From contig JAJEKB010021016.1 of the NCBI GenBank assembly GCA_022393335.1, forward strand, positions 339,513 through 403,512: 64,000 nucleotides of DNA, given 5' to 3'. Below the pieces are notes generated by a model, which worked only from the letters and a program-made list of their open reading frames with translations, did not search any database and was not told the DNA's origin. The position numbers and the translations under genes were made by a program. Source of the stretch: Macrotrachela quadricornifera. Taxonomy: Eukaryota > Rotifera > Eurotatoria > Philodinida > Philodinidae. This document shows, in pieces, positions 11,925-24,485 of the stretch; position 1 is the stretch's first letter; each line of letters starts with the position of its first letter.

Positions 11925-13690
11925 CTAAATCCTTGTATGACTGCTGTGGAACAGTAAATACATTATCACAGAATATTAAACTCTTAGAAGACAATCGAAG
12001 AACAATAAATCTATCATCGGAAAATACTATACCCTTCTGTGACTGCTGAACGAGAATAAATTCACGATTGAAGAGTACTAAAATTAAATTTCATTTACAA
12101 TATAACTGACCTTGTAATCATGGAATGTTAAACCTTTCCAGTTTATCGAAGGATAAGGAATCTTTTACTGGTTGACTATTCGAACCTTTTAGTTCAGAAG
12201 TAGAATACATACCTTTGTTCGAAGCATGAAAAACTCTTTCTGTAGTACCATAGAATGATAAATCGTTTTGACGTTAGCATGGAATAATCTATGCATAACC
12301 TTATAATAATAAAGCGGGCTAAGATTAACGTACAATAACCTATCCTTAGTCGCAGAATATAAAATCTTATCCATGGAAGGATATAATAAACTACGCTTAA
12401 ACAGGAAATAAAAACCTCTTGCCAGCGAAAACATACAATAATCTAATCATCAACAAAGCCATATATGCTTTTTGTTTTCTTCTACCCTAAGGTACATATA
12501 CCCTTCCATTCGTATATCTTTCGAGCGCTTATGAAGACATAATCTACCCTTGAAGGTTTATATGAAACATTTTTAAGTACTAAGATTGATTATTCGACGG
12601 TCTTTTGTAGTATAGTAATCTACTTTGATACGCACAATAAAAAACTCTGTCTAAAATCATAGAACAATATACCTGTGCTCATTCAATACAAAACCCATTT
12701 TCTAGAATTGTAGAATAATCAACTCATTTGCGTAGAATAATCTACCCTTGACGTATAATAATAAATCCTTTTTTCTGTGATGGTAAAATAATCTACCCCT
12801 ATAGGTAAATTAATAAACCCTTTTAACAAGAGCGTGGAACAATCCACCCTTAATTGTGTGGTAATCTACTCCTAAATGTGAAATAATAAACCTTATTATT
12901 AAAAGTCTAGAATAATCTATCCTTATAGATAGAATAATAAACCCTTCTACCAAGAATATGAGACAATCTACCCTAAATTGTAAGGTAATCTACCCCTAAA
13001 CGTGGAATAACAAACCTTTTCATTAAAAGCGTAGAAGAATCTATTTTCATAGGTAGAATAGTAAACCCTTCTGTCAAGAATACGAAACAATCTACCCTTA
13101 AACATAGAATAACAAACCCTTTTATTAAAAACATAGAAGAATCTACCCTCATAGATAGAATAATAAATCCTTCTACCAAGAATATGAGACAATCTACCCT
13201 TAATCGTATGGTAATCTACCCCTAAACACGGAATAACAAACCTTTTTATTAAACGCGTAGAAGAATCTACTCTCATAGGTAGAATAATAAACCCTTCTAT
13301 GAAGAATATGGAACAATCTGTCCTAAAGCGTATCGTAATCGATCCAAAAACGTAGAATAACAAACCTTTTTGTTGAAAGCATGGAATAGCCTACCCGTGA
13401 ACGTAGAATAATGAACCCTTTTATTACAATCGTAGAACAATCTACCATAAAAGTAGAATCATCAATCCTTTCATTGGAAGCGTGGAATAATCTATCGTGA
13501 ACGTAGAATAATAAACCTTTTTAATTCAATCGTACAACAACCAACCCCTAAAAGAAGAATAATCAACCTTTTGGTTCAAAGCGTGGAATTATCTACCCGT
13601 AAACGTGGAATAATAAACCTTTTTACCATAACCGTAGAACAGTCTTCAGTTAAACGTTGAATACTAAATCTTTTTGATGAAAACATCAAG
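11925..13690. repeat. Satellite of 22+29-bp modules in about 123-bp higher-order units
   Basis: Two alternating modules, approximately gtagaataatctacccctaa and gtggaataacaaacc + ttttattaaaagc, make a unit of about 51 bp. In the most regular part (12900-13360) they form higher-order units of 122-124 bp with one 103-bp variant, anchored by acaatctaccct at about 12961, 13085, 13188 and 13310. Repeats become more diverged toward 11925. A minus-strand open frame over 12968-13363 merely reads through the repeats and is not called as a gene. Confidence 0.8.
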
Positions 13691-13766
13691 TAATAAATCC
13701 TTAAATAGGCGTTATATACCCTTTGTGTTTTCATGTATCCTTATTGTCATAAACTCTTCGGTTCAT

Positions 13767-13813
13767 AAACCTTTCAAGGGTATATGTTCTTAGCATATAC
13801 CCTCGAAAGGTTT
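13767..13813. other. Strong hairpin at the satellite's right end
   Basis: Two 20-nt arms (aaacctttcaagggtatatg and catataccctcgaaaggttt) pair with a single G-T type mismatch around a 7-nt loop. It marks the end of the 11925-13690 satellite and may be a processing or replication structure, or simply an inverted repeat unit. Confidence 0.6.
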
Positions 13814-13869
13814 TTCATGCATTTGTTACCGTGCAACGGTTGATTATTCCGCGGTTTTTTTTTACAGTG

Positions 13870-15078
13870 TGGGTTGTGGTTCCCCACACCCGATTTTTCT
13901 TCAAAATTTATTCTTTCTAAAAACAATCCGAACTAATGCAGTTTTACTGATATTCGTAATGAGCACATTTAACTCTATCAATCAACGTATATTTCCATGG
14001 AATCAAAGATTAAAAGTTTTCCAGAGATTCCCGTAGGGGACCATAGATCTCAAAAATTTTTCGACTTATCCTAAAATTGACTTATGAAGTATGATCAGGA
14101 CCTATCCCTAATTCCATTCCAACAAAAACCTCCCAATTTTATCAGGGGCGCAAAAATGACCTTATTCGCCCTCATCCTTTATGACAAGTTTAATAAAAGA
14201 TTATTTGTTTGCCCCAACTGACAAAAAAAGCTTCTCTAGCACTTCGTCAATATTTATTTATTTTTAATGAAATGACATTATTGCTTGATACAGGAAAAGC
14301 GATAAAGTGAACCGATGAAAATGAAAGAAAAATTCTTCTCGACTATTAGGAATATTTACATGAAACTATCTAAGAAGTAGTTGGATGAGTCCATATAACA
14401 CCTTGTGATATTGAACAGTTATATTCACAAAGAAAAATACTGCTCTTGCAGTTCTTTGAAGTAATACGAAAAGAATATCTTTCATTTTAAGGGGAACCCT
14501 CCCTCAGAAACCTATCTTCTAAATGGTACAAGCAATTTGAATGAAACTTTCAAGAAATAGAAAAAGTAACGTAACTAGCATATCATAAAAGCTTGAACCA
14601 ATCAATTGTCATAATTGAGGAGTTATGTGCAATTTACTGATAAAAATGGGACTTTTCCCCCGGAACATTTTCCCGATGTACAGTAGCATGGATGATGCTG
14701 AGCAATATTTCAAAACGAAGAGAAAATTTTTATCAACAGAAGGTGGGAACAGATTTTTTAAATTCATCTTCGTTACGTTATACTGATCATTTTAAAATGC
14801 AAATCCCCAAAACAGTTTTGAGCTCTTTCGAAAATTTTCATATATCCCGACAATGAATGAACATTTCAGAAATCTGTCCAGACAATTTCTAGAAAAATCT
14901 CTGATCTTTCGAACAAAAAAAGAATGGATGGCGTACATGAAAAGGTAGACCGGGAAAATGTTCCGAAGTCGTCATTAAACGATAAAACGGCGAAGTTGAG
15001 AGAAACGAATAGCAACGTAGTAAAAAGGTTGGTAGTGCTCGCGCGTAAAAATTTGCAACATGTTATACATTGTTGGAA
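13870..15078. other. Intergenic, no gene seen
   Basis: AT-rich sequence. No convincing open frame, RNA gene or repeat was recognised. Confidence 0.4.
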
Positions 15079-15086
15079 AGTGCGTC

Positions 15087-15102
15087 CAGGGGCGTACCGA
15101 CC

Positions 15103-15134
<32 letters not shown>

Positions 15135-15288
15135 GTTCCGTCCTCCCCCCCCCCTCCGCTCTGGAAAATTTTGTTTTTTTTGTTCAATAAAATGGAAAAA
15201 ACAGCGTTTTCTAGGGTGTTTTGATGCTAGATTTATACAAATGAAGGTGTTACACCCCCCCTGCCTTGGGGACCTCGTTACGCCCCTG
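15087..15288. mobile_element. hAT-type MITE with perfect 8-bp target duplication
   Basis: The 202-bp element starts caggggcgtaccg and ends cgttacgcccctg, which are inverted repeats typical of hAT elements. It is flanked on both sides by agtgcgtc (15079-15086 and 15289-15296), an exact 8-bp target duplication. Inside are a run of 22 G (15103-15124), a C-rich stretch and no coding capacity. Confidence 0.9.
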
Positions 15289-15296
15289 AGTGCGTC

Positions 15297-16629
15297 AATA
15301 GTTCTTCTATTCTATGGTATTTTAGACAAAAAATAAAACAAATTTCCGAATTCAAGTTTACCGTATCACCACCTTTTCCAGGAGCAGTATTGTTTTCAAA
15401 CTATAAAACAATTGTAAAACCCCTAAAACAAGCTCAGAACATGCTTACTCGACATGGGGATTGCTATAAAGTACCGAAAAATACGAAAAAACGATAATAC
15501 GTAGTTTCAGGTAACTAAGGAAAAATCGGCCAAACGGTCTTTTTTTCTATATCGCCTCGAATAAGCGTGCTAAACTGCGCTAAATGTTTCATTCATATCT
15601 AAATTATACACATTCTGAAAGAGGACATTCAGGGCTATCAGAATCTAAGCTTTTTGAAAAAACGAGCTTTTCGAGCAAACTCGACTTTTTGACGAGAGAT
15701 TCTCCCTTAAGTGTAGCCGTCATCTTTTCAAACTCAAATAAAAGATATGAATGAACATTAATTTCTGATCACATTCGATCTGAAGTTCAAAACGTTTTCA
15801 ATAAATGCACTTGATGTATGCGATATCAAGTTTTTTTCCGTCTCAGTTATAAACTACTTTTCTTGGAATCAAACTCTCGCTTTTGGTTTTGAACGAAACA
15901 AAATTACTTCAAAATATGCAAGCACAAAAATACCACCTTTAACTTGCTGCCGTTTTTGATTTATTGGGTGAATGAACGTCAGAATATTTCATATTTTTAT
16001 TAATTGTCTTGCCATTGATATTCTACCTAAGAGAATTCGTTCAAAATAAATAGAACATAACTATTACATTTATCTCATTTTTCGTATCGAGACATTATCA
16101 ATTTTGACTACAACAAATCTCTAGATCTCGACCAAATCAACTACATTCTGTGTTTCCTACATTCTTATCATATTCATTTTTTCAATTTAACCAAATAAAC
16201 TCAATGATAAATTTTTATTACACGAAATCTTTAATCATTTGTGAGCAGATTTCTAATGTCTAATTGACGTAGTTTATTTTATTTTATTCTAAATGCAATG
16301 TCATGGGTTATATGCGCACTCTACATGAGAAATATCTTTTCTGACAAGAGAATGATAAGGTCACCAATAGATCACAAAAAATTATAACGAATAATATTAG
16401 ACAGGAAGAAAAATGCCATCATCTATTTCGAGGTCGAAAAGACTGAACTAATTCAAAGTGAATTAAGAAACATGATTGACGTTTCTATCTAGCAACGCTA
16501 ATTCTATTGGTTAATTTATTTTGAATTAGTCGAGACTGTTCGTTCCCTTCATCATAGAACAACATGACGGCATCGATATTTCTTCGTTATTGTTCATATA
16601 AACAGCGATGAGAATATATATAGATTGAC
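15297..16629. other. Intergenic upstream of the F-box gene
   Basis: No gene recognised. A TATA-like atatatatag lies about 10-17 bp before the F-box gene's ATG at 16630, probably too close to be its TATA box. Confidence 0.4.
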
Positions 16630-18418
16630 ATGACTACATTATATGAGTTAGACATGAACAATTTAAATAACAATAATCTCAATATACTTGACTTACCCAA
16701 TGAAATTTTATTCATCATTTTTCAAAAACTTAATATGGTTAATGTTCTTTATTCACTTGTGGATGTTAATCGACGATTTGATCGATTAGCACTTGATTCT
16801 CTTTATATTCGTGATCTTGATATGACTATTATCATGACCATGAATTCACTGTACGATCGAACTTCTTCAACAGATGCTCAAATTCTTTCAAAACTTTGCG
16901 AAAAAATCTTACCTCGTTTTCATCATCAAGTGCAAAAACTTACCGTCGAACAATATTCAATGAAACATGTTCTTCATGCTGCCAATTATCCTGAACTTCA
17001 TTCGTTATCACTTATTAATTTTCACAAAGGAATACTTTATGAATATTTAACAGGTATAGTATTTAATTTTGTTCGTTGTAATCAAAAAAAAATAATAATC
17101 AAGCTATTTGGCTGGATAAAAATTAATTATCTTTTTTTTTTTAATTTAAAGATGATTTAATTCTTCGTGATCTTCTTAGCAAACAAATAACACATCTTAA
17201 TATTGATGTTAAAAACCCAGATGGATTATTTTCGTGCACTATTTTGAGGATTTTTGGATTAATTTTATCTTTATGTAAAAAATTAATCGTCTTGAATTTT
17301 TGTGATATGTTTCCTACACGAACAATTTCGACTCATCTTTTTTCTCTACGACATGAAAATTATATGCCTTCCACTTTAGTCAAATTGAAAATCAATGTTG
17401 AATGTTTAACTGATTGTCTTTATCTACTTGATGGACCTCTCGTTTGTTTAGCAACATTAATTATTAATGTGTCATCTATTATTTATCCAATAGGAAAGAT
17501 AGATTCAACAGTAAGTATAATCTCAATGATCATGTTTCGAGGAAAAAAAAAAATAAATAAATATTCTTAATTTTATTTACTTTATAGAAAAAACTTCTCA
17601 AACTGAAATGTTTTTCATTCACCTCATATGATCACACATTCAAGTATGATATTTTAATTGTTCCATTACTTTGTCGAATGATAAATCTTGAAGAATTGCG
17701 ATTATATCTATCAGTTGGAAGATTTAACTCAACTTATATTGATGATATTGAATTATATGATCAATTTCTTATTTATATGACACAATTAAAGAAATTTACG
17801 TTTAATATTAAGACAACGGTCTATCTGCCGGACGTTATCGTCGAACTGCCATCGAATGAAGATATTCAACATAGTTTCATTGGAAGAGATTATCAAGTGG
17901 TAACTTCATATATTCAGACTAAAACATCTGAACGCATTGGCCACTGCCATATCTATTCACTACCGTATGAATTCGAATATTTTAATCTGGACAATTCTTT
18001 TGAAGGTGGCATATTTCATAAAGTTCGACAATTGACAATGAATGATACAATTTCTTTTAAACATAAATTATTTAAAATGATCTCTCAAGGCTTTCCTTTT
18101 CTCGAATTCTTATATGTAATTAATGATCATTCACTAAAAGACAAGCAACATTCATCAACATTAATTACATTTCCTTATCTCACATTTCTCGACTTAAAAT
18201 TGGCACATGTTGACTATGCTGAACTATTTCTCTTAGAAAAAAATATGCATCTACCTCGTTTATCAAGTCTCGCTATGCAATATGAATCACTCACAACGAT
18301 AACAAATAACTTTACCACTCATGCAACTTATTTTAATTTTGGCAAATTGATAAGTCTTGATGTATGTCCATCATTTGTTCGTCCAGAAAATTTTTGTCAA
18401 TATTTTCCTTTATTATAA
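16630..18418 (+). CDS. F-box protein, three exons
   Basis: Exons 16630-17053, 17152-17510 and 17588-18418 join in frame (introns of 98 and 77 nt; donors GTATAG and GTAAGT; acceptors AAAG and TATAG) to give 537 residues. Residues about 20-65 form an F-box (LDLPNEILFIIFQKLNMVNV, then LYSLVDVNRRFDRLALDS), the segment that binds Skp1 in SCF ubiquitin ligases. The remainder is rich in Leu, Ile and Phe in repeated short strands (for example LEELRLYLSV, LKKFTFNIK, LTFLDLKLAHV), consistent with a degenerate leucine-rich substrate-binding region. There is no transmembrane segment. Large divergent F-box families are common in rotifers and nematodes. The substrate is unknown. The stop at 18418 is followed by non-coding AT-rich DNA. 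Confidence 0.8.
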
Positions 18419-18689
18419 ATTGCCTCAACAAAAGAAAATACATGGAGGAAATTAAATATTTTTCATTTATACTATATTGTAACAAAAAATTCAAGAATAA
18501 ATCAAATTTTGAAGATCAAGTCAACACTCTTGAAATTTACTCTTGTTTCTTTTGTCCTTGTATAGATGTAAATATTTTTCTCTTTAAAATATATTATTAA
18601 AAATGATCATTGAGAAACCATAATCCACAATTAATGATTTGCATAATTATCGAATTATGAACTTTATCTAACATATTCAAATAAAACAT

Positions 18690-19115
18690 CCTTCTGAAAA
18701 ATTTTGCAATGAAACTCTTGTGATAAAATATGAGGCCAATCTATTTGATGGTGCCAAAATAGAAGATGTTAACTTCTCAAATGCAATTCTATCGCTAGCT
18801 TTGTTTCGTGATTTTCATGGCATTGACACTATTATATTCACTCAAACGATTTGTACTCGTACATTATTTGAAGATGGAAACATTGATGGAGTGGCTGATT
18901 TTTCTCAGTGATTTAACATTTGTGACATTCAGAAGAATGAAGATGACTGAAACGATATTTGCTTATGCTACATCAGTGTATAAAACATCTAATTTAGGAA
19001 TTTTACTTCGTTTCGACGCAGTGCAACTAGATCGAGCAAACTTTTCTTTTGTTGACCTGCGTTTCTCCTATTTCATTGCATCTAGTCATAGACACCCGAG
19101 TAGTTTATCACATAG
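18690..19115 (+). pseudogene. Relic of a pentapeptide-repeat protein
   Basis: Two different frames carry A(N/D)LxX-like five-residue repeats. One (about 18720-18908) contains EANLFDGAKIEDVNFSNAIL and FEDGNIDGVADFS, and then stops. The other (about 18950-19120) contains FDAVQLDRANFSFVDLRFSY. A frameshift between them and the lack of a good start suggest a decayed copy. Pentapeptide repeats form a square right-handed beta-helix; the role in this lineage is unknown. Confidence 0.4.
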
Positions 19116-19122
19116 AACATAA

Positions 19123-19769
19123 TGAAAGAGATTTGTTATCGTCTTATTGACCATTATTTAACAACAGGAAACCGAGCATTTATCACAGAAAAAAGAAGGT
19201 TCTAGTTCAAGTTTATTCAGTATCTCTGCGATACATCTGGACGACTTCGAAAAAACAACGAGTTAATTGAATTTAATTCGATAATTTTTTAAAAATTTGT
19301 CACTTCGATACAATTCACAAACTGAATTAAATTATCCAGCTTTGCTAATGTAGTGCAACTATTTGTCAACACATATAAGTAAATCAACTCATGTCCTATA
19401 AACTGATAAATACATTGGCTCTTCTTGTTTCTAATTATTATATTAATTAGTTTATATACTTCATATTGTTTTTATCCTTGAACACAAAGAAAAAGAAGAG
19501 AATATTTCGAAAATTAATTATTATTTATACTATTATTCATAAGATATTTTAATGCACATTGTTATTTGATGAATATTAAAATCATAGAATTTGAATACCA
19601 AAAAACAATTAAAGATGATGAAAATAAATTACCTGATCGCTGTTTCTGTCTCTTATTTAGTGTACAGGAGACTTTTAGTCAATATTTTATTCAATAGTTT
19701 AAATATACAGCAATATATATCGATAAAATCAAATATAATTTCATATGATCAGTAAAAATTAAAAAAAAA
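19123..19769. other. Intergenic between convergent gene relics
   Basis: AT-rich sequence between a plus-strand relic and the 3' end of the minus-strand LamG pseudogene. Nothing else was recognised. Confidence 0.4.
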
Positions 19770-21574
19770 TTATCTTATTGCCAATGTTTGCACATCACTG
19801 GATGTTAATTCTCTTGAATAGATACGAAATTCATTGATTCGACCTAAATATTGTTCTCCTTGTAATGTTATATTTGAACATGTTATATTTCCATTATTAA
19901 GAGGATTACCTAATGTAATAGTTAATGGTGTATTACCACCACGATAATCATATGATGAAGATTTATTAAATAATAATCCATTTATATAAAGACTAATATC
20001 ATTCATTACAGAATATGTTTGAACAATATGTGTCCAAACATAAGTAGAAATATATGGACCAATAATATTTATTGTTCCTCTATTTGTTCGACTTTGTGCT
20101 TGAATTCTACCTTGAGAATCAAATCGAAGAAATGATAAACACCATTTTATATTATTTAAATTATTTTGTGAAATATGTAAAATTATATTTGAATTTGTTC
20201 GAAATGGATTGATCCATATTGAAAAAGAATATGAACGATTATCTATTCAAAGAAGAACAAAATTAGATGATTGAAAATATGATTTTGTATCATTTAATAA
20301 AAGTGAATTACTATCAAATGTTGTATTAATACCAATTCCATTTATTCTATTTGATCCCAAATCATTATATGAATTATTATCAAAACGATACTACGCAACA
20401 AGTGTTGCATCATTAAGAATTTCATTAGAATTTTTTTACCTATTCAACTAATGATAATTGATCAATAAGACCATCAAAATAATACGGAGTTAATGGAGCT
20501 GTATAACCTATTGTAAGTGGACTAAAAGTTAAATTTGTTATTTGTAATGGTAATGATGATGTATGATTACAATCAAGAATACCATTTATATAAATTAATT
20601 GTGTTGATGTTAAATAATTATAAATAAATGCTAAATGATACCATGTATTAATTGTTATTATTTTTGAACCATCACATGGATTACTATAAAAACTCATTCG
20701 AACTTTATTACCTCTTAATGTTAAATGTAAACATTTATTTGGATCTAATGATTGACATTGACCTATCATACCTCGATCATTACTAGTTGATAATAATGAA
20801 TATGGATAAATCTAATATTCAAATGTAAAACTTTTAAATGAAAAATTTAAATTATTTGTTGAATTAATTAATATATATTGACTAAAATTAGCATTAAAAT
20901 TTAATGCTGAACCATAACCAGTTATACCAGGACTAGAATAACCTACATTATTTATTGAAATACCATTATAAACGAAATCTTCATCATTTAAATTATTATC
21001 GAAAGACCAAAATTCATCAATTAAAGATGAAGTTGAATTTGAAACATCTAAAATATTATTTGAGAAAAGATAAGAATATTTATGCTAGATTCAATCAATG
21101 TTTCGATTTTCCTATTTGTCAAGAGGTATGGAAATGCGACAATAAAATGATGATTCAATTTTAGATATTTTCAATTGATATACGTATATACATGACGATG
21201 AGATTTTCATTTTATATTTAAACGTGTGCTAAATAAATCATATAGAATAAAATATCAATAAACTTACTATTTGTTTGAAGAGTTGTTATTGATATTGATG
21301 ATTGATTAATAAATATAAAAGAAGAATTTAAATTAAATATAATTATAAATGAATTATTATTTGTATTAAATAATTGACAAGTTTTATTTATTTGAAAATA
21401 ATTTAAAGCAGATATTAATGAATTTGATTTCGTCATTTGACACATACATTGTTCACGTGTTATATTTAATAATGAATTTTTCGTTATACCAATCATTATA
21501 TTATTTTCTATTTTACCAATTCTAATAGAATTACCAATAGAAAATAATGATAAAATAATAATTATCCAAAACAT
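19770..21574 (-). pseudogene. Secreted double LamG/concanavalin-like protein, broken
   Basis: Exon 1 starts at 21574 with a signal peptide (MFWIIIILSLFSIGNSIRIG) and a Cys-containing, apple-like segment (REQCMCQMTKSNSLISALNY). It reaches a GTAAGT donor near 21264, and the frame resumes after TATTTTAG near 21055. Two LamG-like jelly-roll domains follow: the first contains NTWYHLAFIYN, LIYINGILDC and YFDGLIDQLSLV, the second SYSFSIWINPF, VWTHIVQTYS and LGRINEFRIYSRELTSSDVQ. The frame is interrupted by TAG just after FTFEY (where Trp is expected), a frameshift in an A-run near 20437, a TAG before YRFDNN, and a TGA before IDNRSYSF. These lesions indicate a dead gene. Intact homologues would be extracellular glycan- or protein-binding proteins. 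Confidence 0.75.
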
Positions 21575-21931
21575 TTTTTTTCTCCAACTTTTGTTGACAA
21601 TCTTTCAAATAGTTTTCATAACTTCTCTTTTTCTTTCAATATATAAAATTCTCATTAGTTAAATATTTAATGATTAGCATGAGAAAAAAAAAGACCATAA
21701 ATCTTCCATCACATATTTTTCACAAAAAGAAAAGAAACGCCTTAATGTGTATGTATCGACATCAGGAAGAAAAAAAATAAGATTCTCGTCTAATATTCAA
21801 GAGAATACTATTCTAGAATTGAAAGCATTGCTGGATGATTATTATGGCTCATTCTCAAAAGAGATACAATTTCTTCTTTATATGTAATTATCGATAAATG
21901 AGCTAGATAACAATTTTGTTCAATCGTTTTA

Positions 21932-22410
21932 TAGCTATTTAAGTGCATTATAGCTATGTAATGATCTTGTAGCTATTTCAATTGCTATAGCTATTTAAGC
22001 ATTTGCATAACTATTTAAAGATTCCTATGGCTATTTAAATACACTATAGCTATCTAAAGATTTTGCAGCTATTTAAAATTGCTACAGCTATTTAAATATA
22101 CTATAGCTATCTAACGGTTTTGTGGCTATTTAAATTGCTACAGCTATTTTAATTTTTGTACAGCGATTTAAACTTTTACACAGCTATTTAAATATTTTCA
22201 TAGCTATTTAAATGTACTATAGCTATCTAAAGATTTTGTCGCTATTTAAATTGCTATAGCTATTTAAATTTTTGCACAGCTATTTAAACATTTGCATAGC
22301 TATTTAAACGTTTGAACGGCTATTTAAAACGATTATAGATAATTAAAATTGCTATAGCTATTTAAACGTATGCTTAGCTATTCAAATATCTGCATGGCTA
22401 TATAAATCGT
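21932..22410. repeat. Minisatellite of about 20 bp (agctatttaaa units)
   Basis: About 24 tandem copies of a 19-20 bp unit, agctatttaaa followed by a variable 8-9 bp tail such as tttgcat or ttgctat. Adjacent copies differ mostly in the tail, and a ggctatttaa variant recurs. Flanking DNA is unique. Confidence 0.9.
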
Positions 22411-22895
22411 TAATTGATACGTAAACATGATGTAGCTATTTTAAGTTACAGTATATGTGTGAGTTTTTATACATGTATTTAAATATATTGTGGTTATTTA
22501 ATTTTTTTTTGATAAATATTTATAATTCACGTTAGTATTTTATTCTATGAGAGCAGTATGTACATGTTGCAAATATTATAACTGCTTTAAATTTTAAATG
22601 GTGTGCTTAGTCGTCTAATCGATAGCATGATTATGGAAGCGCCTTCATGAAAATGGTGAAATTTGTCTTAAGTGAACGCGTAGGTGTGATGCTTAGTTGC
22701 AAGTTATTGTGATTTGTGAAATGTCAATCCTATTTTATTTGAGATTGTGAAAATTGTTTTGCTTTCATTTAGTTTTTTTTAAATTGAATTTTTAATCGGG
22801 AATGTCTTGCAAGTTATGCAGAAGTCGATATTACATTATATTTATTTTTGGTATGGATGCAAAATCATTGTATATTTTAAAGAATTCCAAATTAA
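22411..22895. other. AT-rich spacer
   Basis: No gene or repeat recognised between the minisatellite and the 3' end of the PrimPol-like pseudogene. Confidence 0.4.
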
Positions 22896-23757
22896 TCATG
22901 AGTCATTACAGTCGGCATCTTTACAGAGGATTGCGTAGGTTAGGTGTTTCGTATTGATTAAAATTGCAGTTGAGTTATGTTCATGGTGATTACCTTTTTT
23001 CAGACAGAATCGATAATTTCCAGATATGTTGAAGATTAATATATTCTTATTTTTAGTATCTGAGACACATGAATGAATGTAGCCGATGTGACTATTTCTT
23101 TAACAAATGATTGAAATTTTGGTATTTGTTGCTATGAAGGCATTGTGAAGTTCATTGGTTGTTTTTCTTTATGTTCCAACAGTTGGTGTGAACATGTTTT
23201 TACAAAAAAAATAAGATTTTAAATGTTTATTTATTTTATGTAGTATCTTTAAGCTGCATTCAGATATTGTATATGAATTGATTGAAACATTTGGTTTAAA
23301 TTTAAATTTATTATCGGAGAAACAAAGTATTGGTAAAATATCAGATTGAGTATTATGAGTGATAATTGATTTGTTTAATATTTCAAAGTCGGAAAAGTCA
23401 GGTATATTTTGAGATGGAAAATCTGTTGAATGGCGAAAATTGCTTTTACCTCATTTGGTACAATCAAATAATCGAAATTCCTGGTTCTTGGAATAAACAC
23501 TTAAATCAATAGCTAAAATCCATTGTTTATGTTTATTTAATACGATTAAGTGTGCAATTTCAGCAACATTTATAGAAGAATTAGGTAAATAACAGTTTGT
23601 GCATTGTGCTCGTAGTATAGTAATATATGGAGACAAAAATGTAATCAGATCAGATATAGTCGATTTTCTTGAAGTAAAATTATAATGGAAAAATAAACAT
23701 TTATGTTTAATAGCTGCTAATAAAATGAATTGTATAAAATTTTTTATGAAAACACCT
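22896..23757 (-). pseudogene. PrimPol-like primase-polymerase, 3' part with one stop codon
   Basis: The frame runs from an apparent acceptor (CTGGTCAG) near 23758 down to a GTAAAA donor at 23203. It resumes after TCTCAG at 23059 and ends with TGA at 22896, with splice phases that match. The motif AIDLSVYSKNQEFRLFDCTK matches the D-x-x-VY-x-x-N-x-x-FR signature of archaeo-eukaryotic PrimPol enzymes. Downstream, NYRFCLKKGNHHEHNSTAIL followed by ILCKDADC resembles their C-x-H-x-C-x-C zinc motif. A TGA at 23451-23453, directly after FDCTK, interrupts the catalytic domain. The 5' exons with the first catalytic motif are absent: upstream DNA is a 145-bp tandem repeat. Such enzymes restart stalled replication or prime DNA; whether this came from a cellular gene or a mobile element is open. 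Confidence 0.65.
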
Positions 23758-23763
23758 GACCAG

Positions 23764-24107
23764 AGGTGGACGGCGCAATGAAATGTGTTATCAACAAAAA
23801 TATCATCATCAAATTATACAAGCATGTTTTTATTTTATTAACACTACGAATAAAAAACCATTACTTCCCCAAATATTCATCTGAGATTACTGATTCTACA
23901 ATGACCAAAGGTGGACACCGCGATGAAATGTGTTATCGAGGAAAATATCATCACCAAATTATACAGACATCGTTTTACTTTATTAATACTACGAATAAAA
24001 AACCATTATTTCCTCAAATATTCATCTGTGATTACTAGTTCTTCAACTACCAAAGATGGCGGCGCGACGAATGTGTGTTATTTACAAAATATTATTATCA
24101 AGTTATA
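23764..24107. repeat. 145-bp tandem repeat, 2.4 copies
   Basis: Copies begin at about 23764 (aggtggacggcgcaatgaaa), 23909 (aggtggacaccgcgatgaaa) and 24054 (agatggcggcgcgacgaat). They share the core aatgtgttat, then atcatcaaattatac, then aataaaaaaccatta. The third copy is cut at the left end of the 24108 element. Confidence 0.85.
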
Positions 24108-24485
24108 CCCATGGAAAAAAAAGTTTGAGAAAACCGCGGTTTTGCTCAGAAGCACCGCGGTGCCATTCGAATCACCGCGGTAATCCGCGGTTTTCCATGA
24201 ACGCGGTATGAAAAATCGCGGTGCGCTCGAACATAACCGCAGTTTCGGTTACCGCGGTTATTAGCAGTATTTAAAACCGCTATGTGTTCGGTGGATAACC
24301 GCGGTTTGGGATACTGCGGTTATTAGCGGTTTTCAAAACCGTGATGTGTTCATTAGATGACCGCGGTTTCATTTACCGCGGTTATTAGCGGTTTTCAATA
24401 CCGCGGTGTGCTCGTTGAATGACCGCGGTTTCATATAACGCGGTTATTAGCGGTTTTCAAAACCGCGATGTGTTCATTAGATGAT

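Noticed and set aside
12968..13363. Open frame of 131 codons with repeated Arg/Tyr/Phe-rich units
   Set aside because: It is the antisense reading of the 123-bp satellite; frame use shifts between units and no start or family support exists.
14924..15336. Gly/Arg- and Pro-rich open frames
   Set aside because: Created by the G22 and C-rich tracts of the 202-bp hAT MITE.
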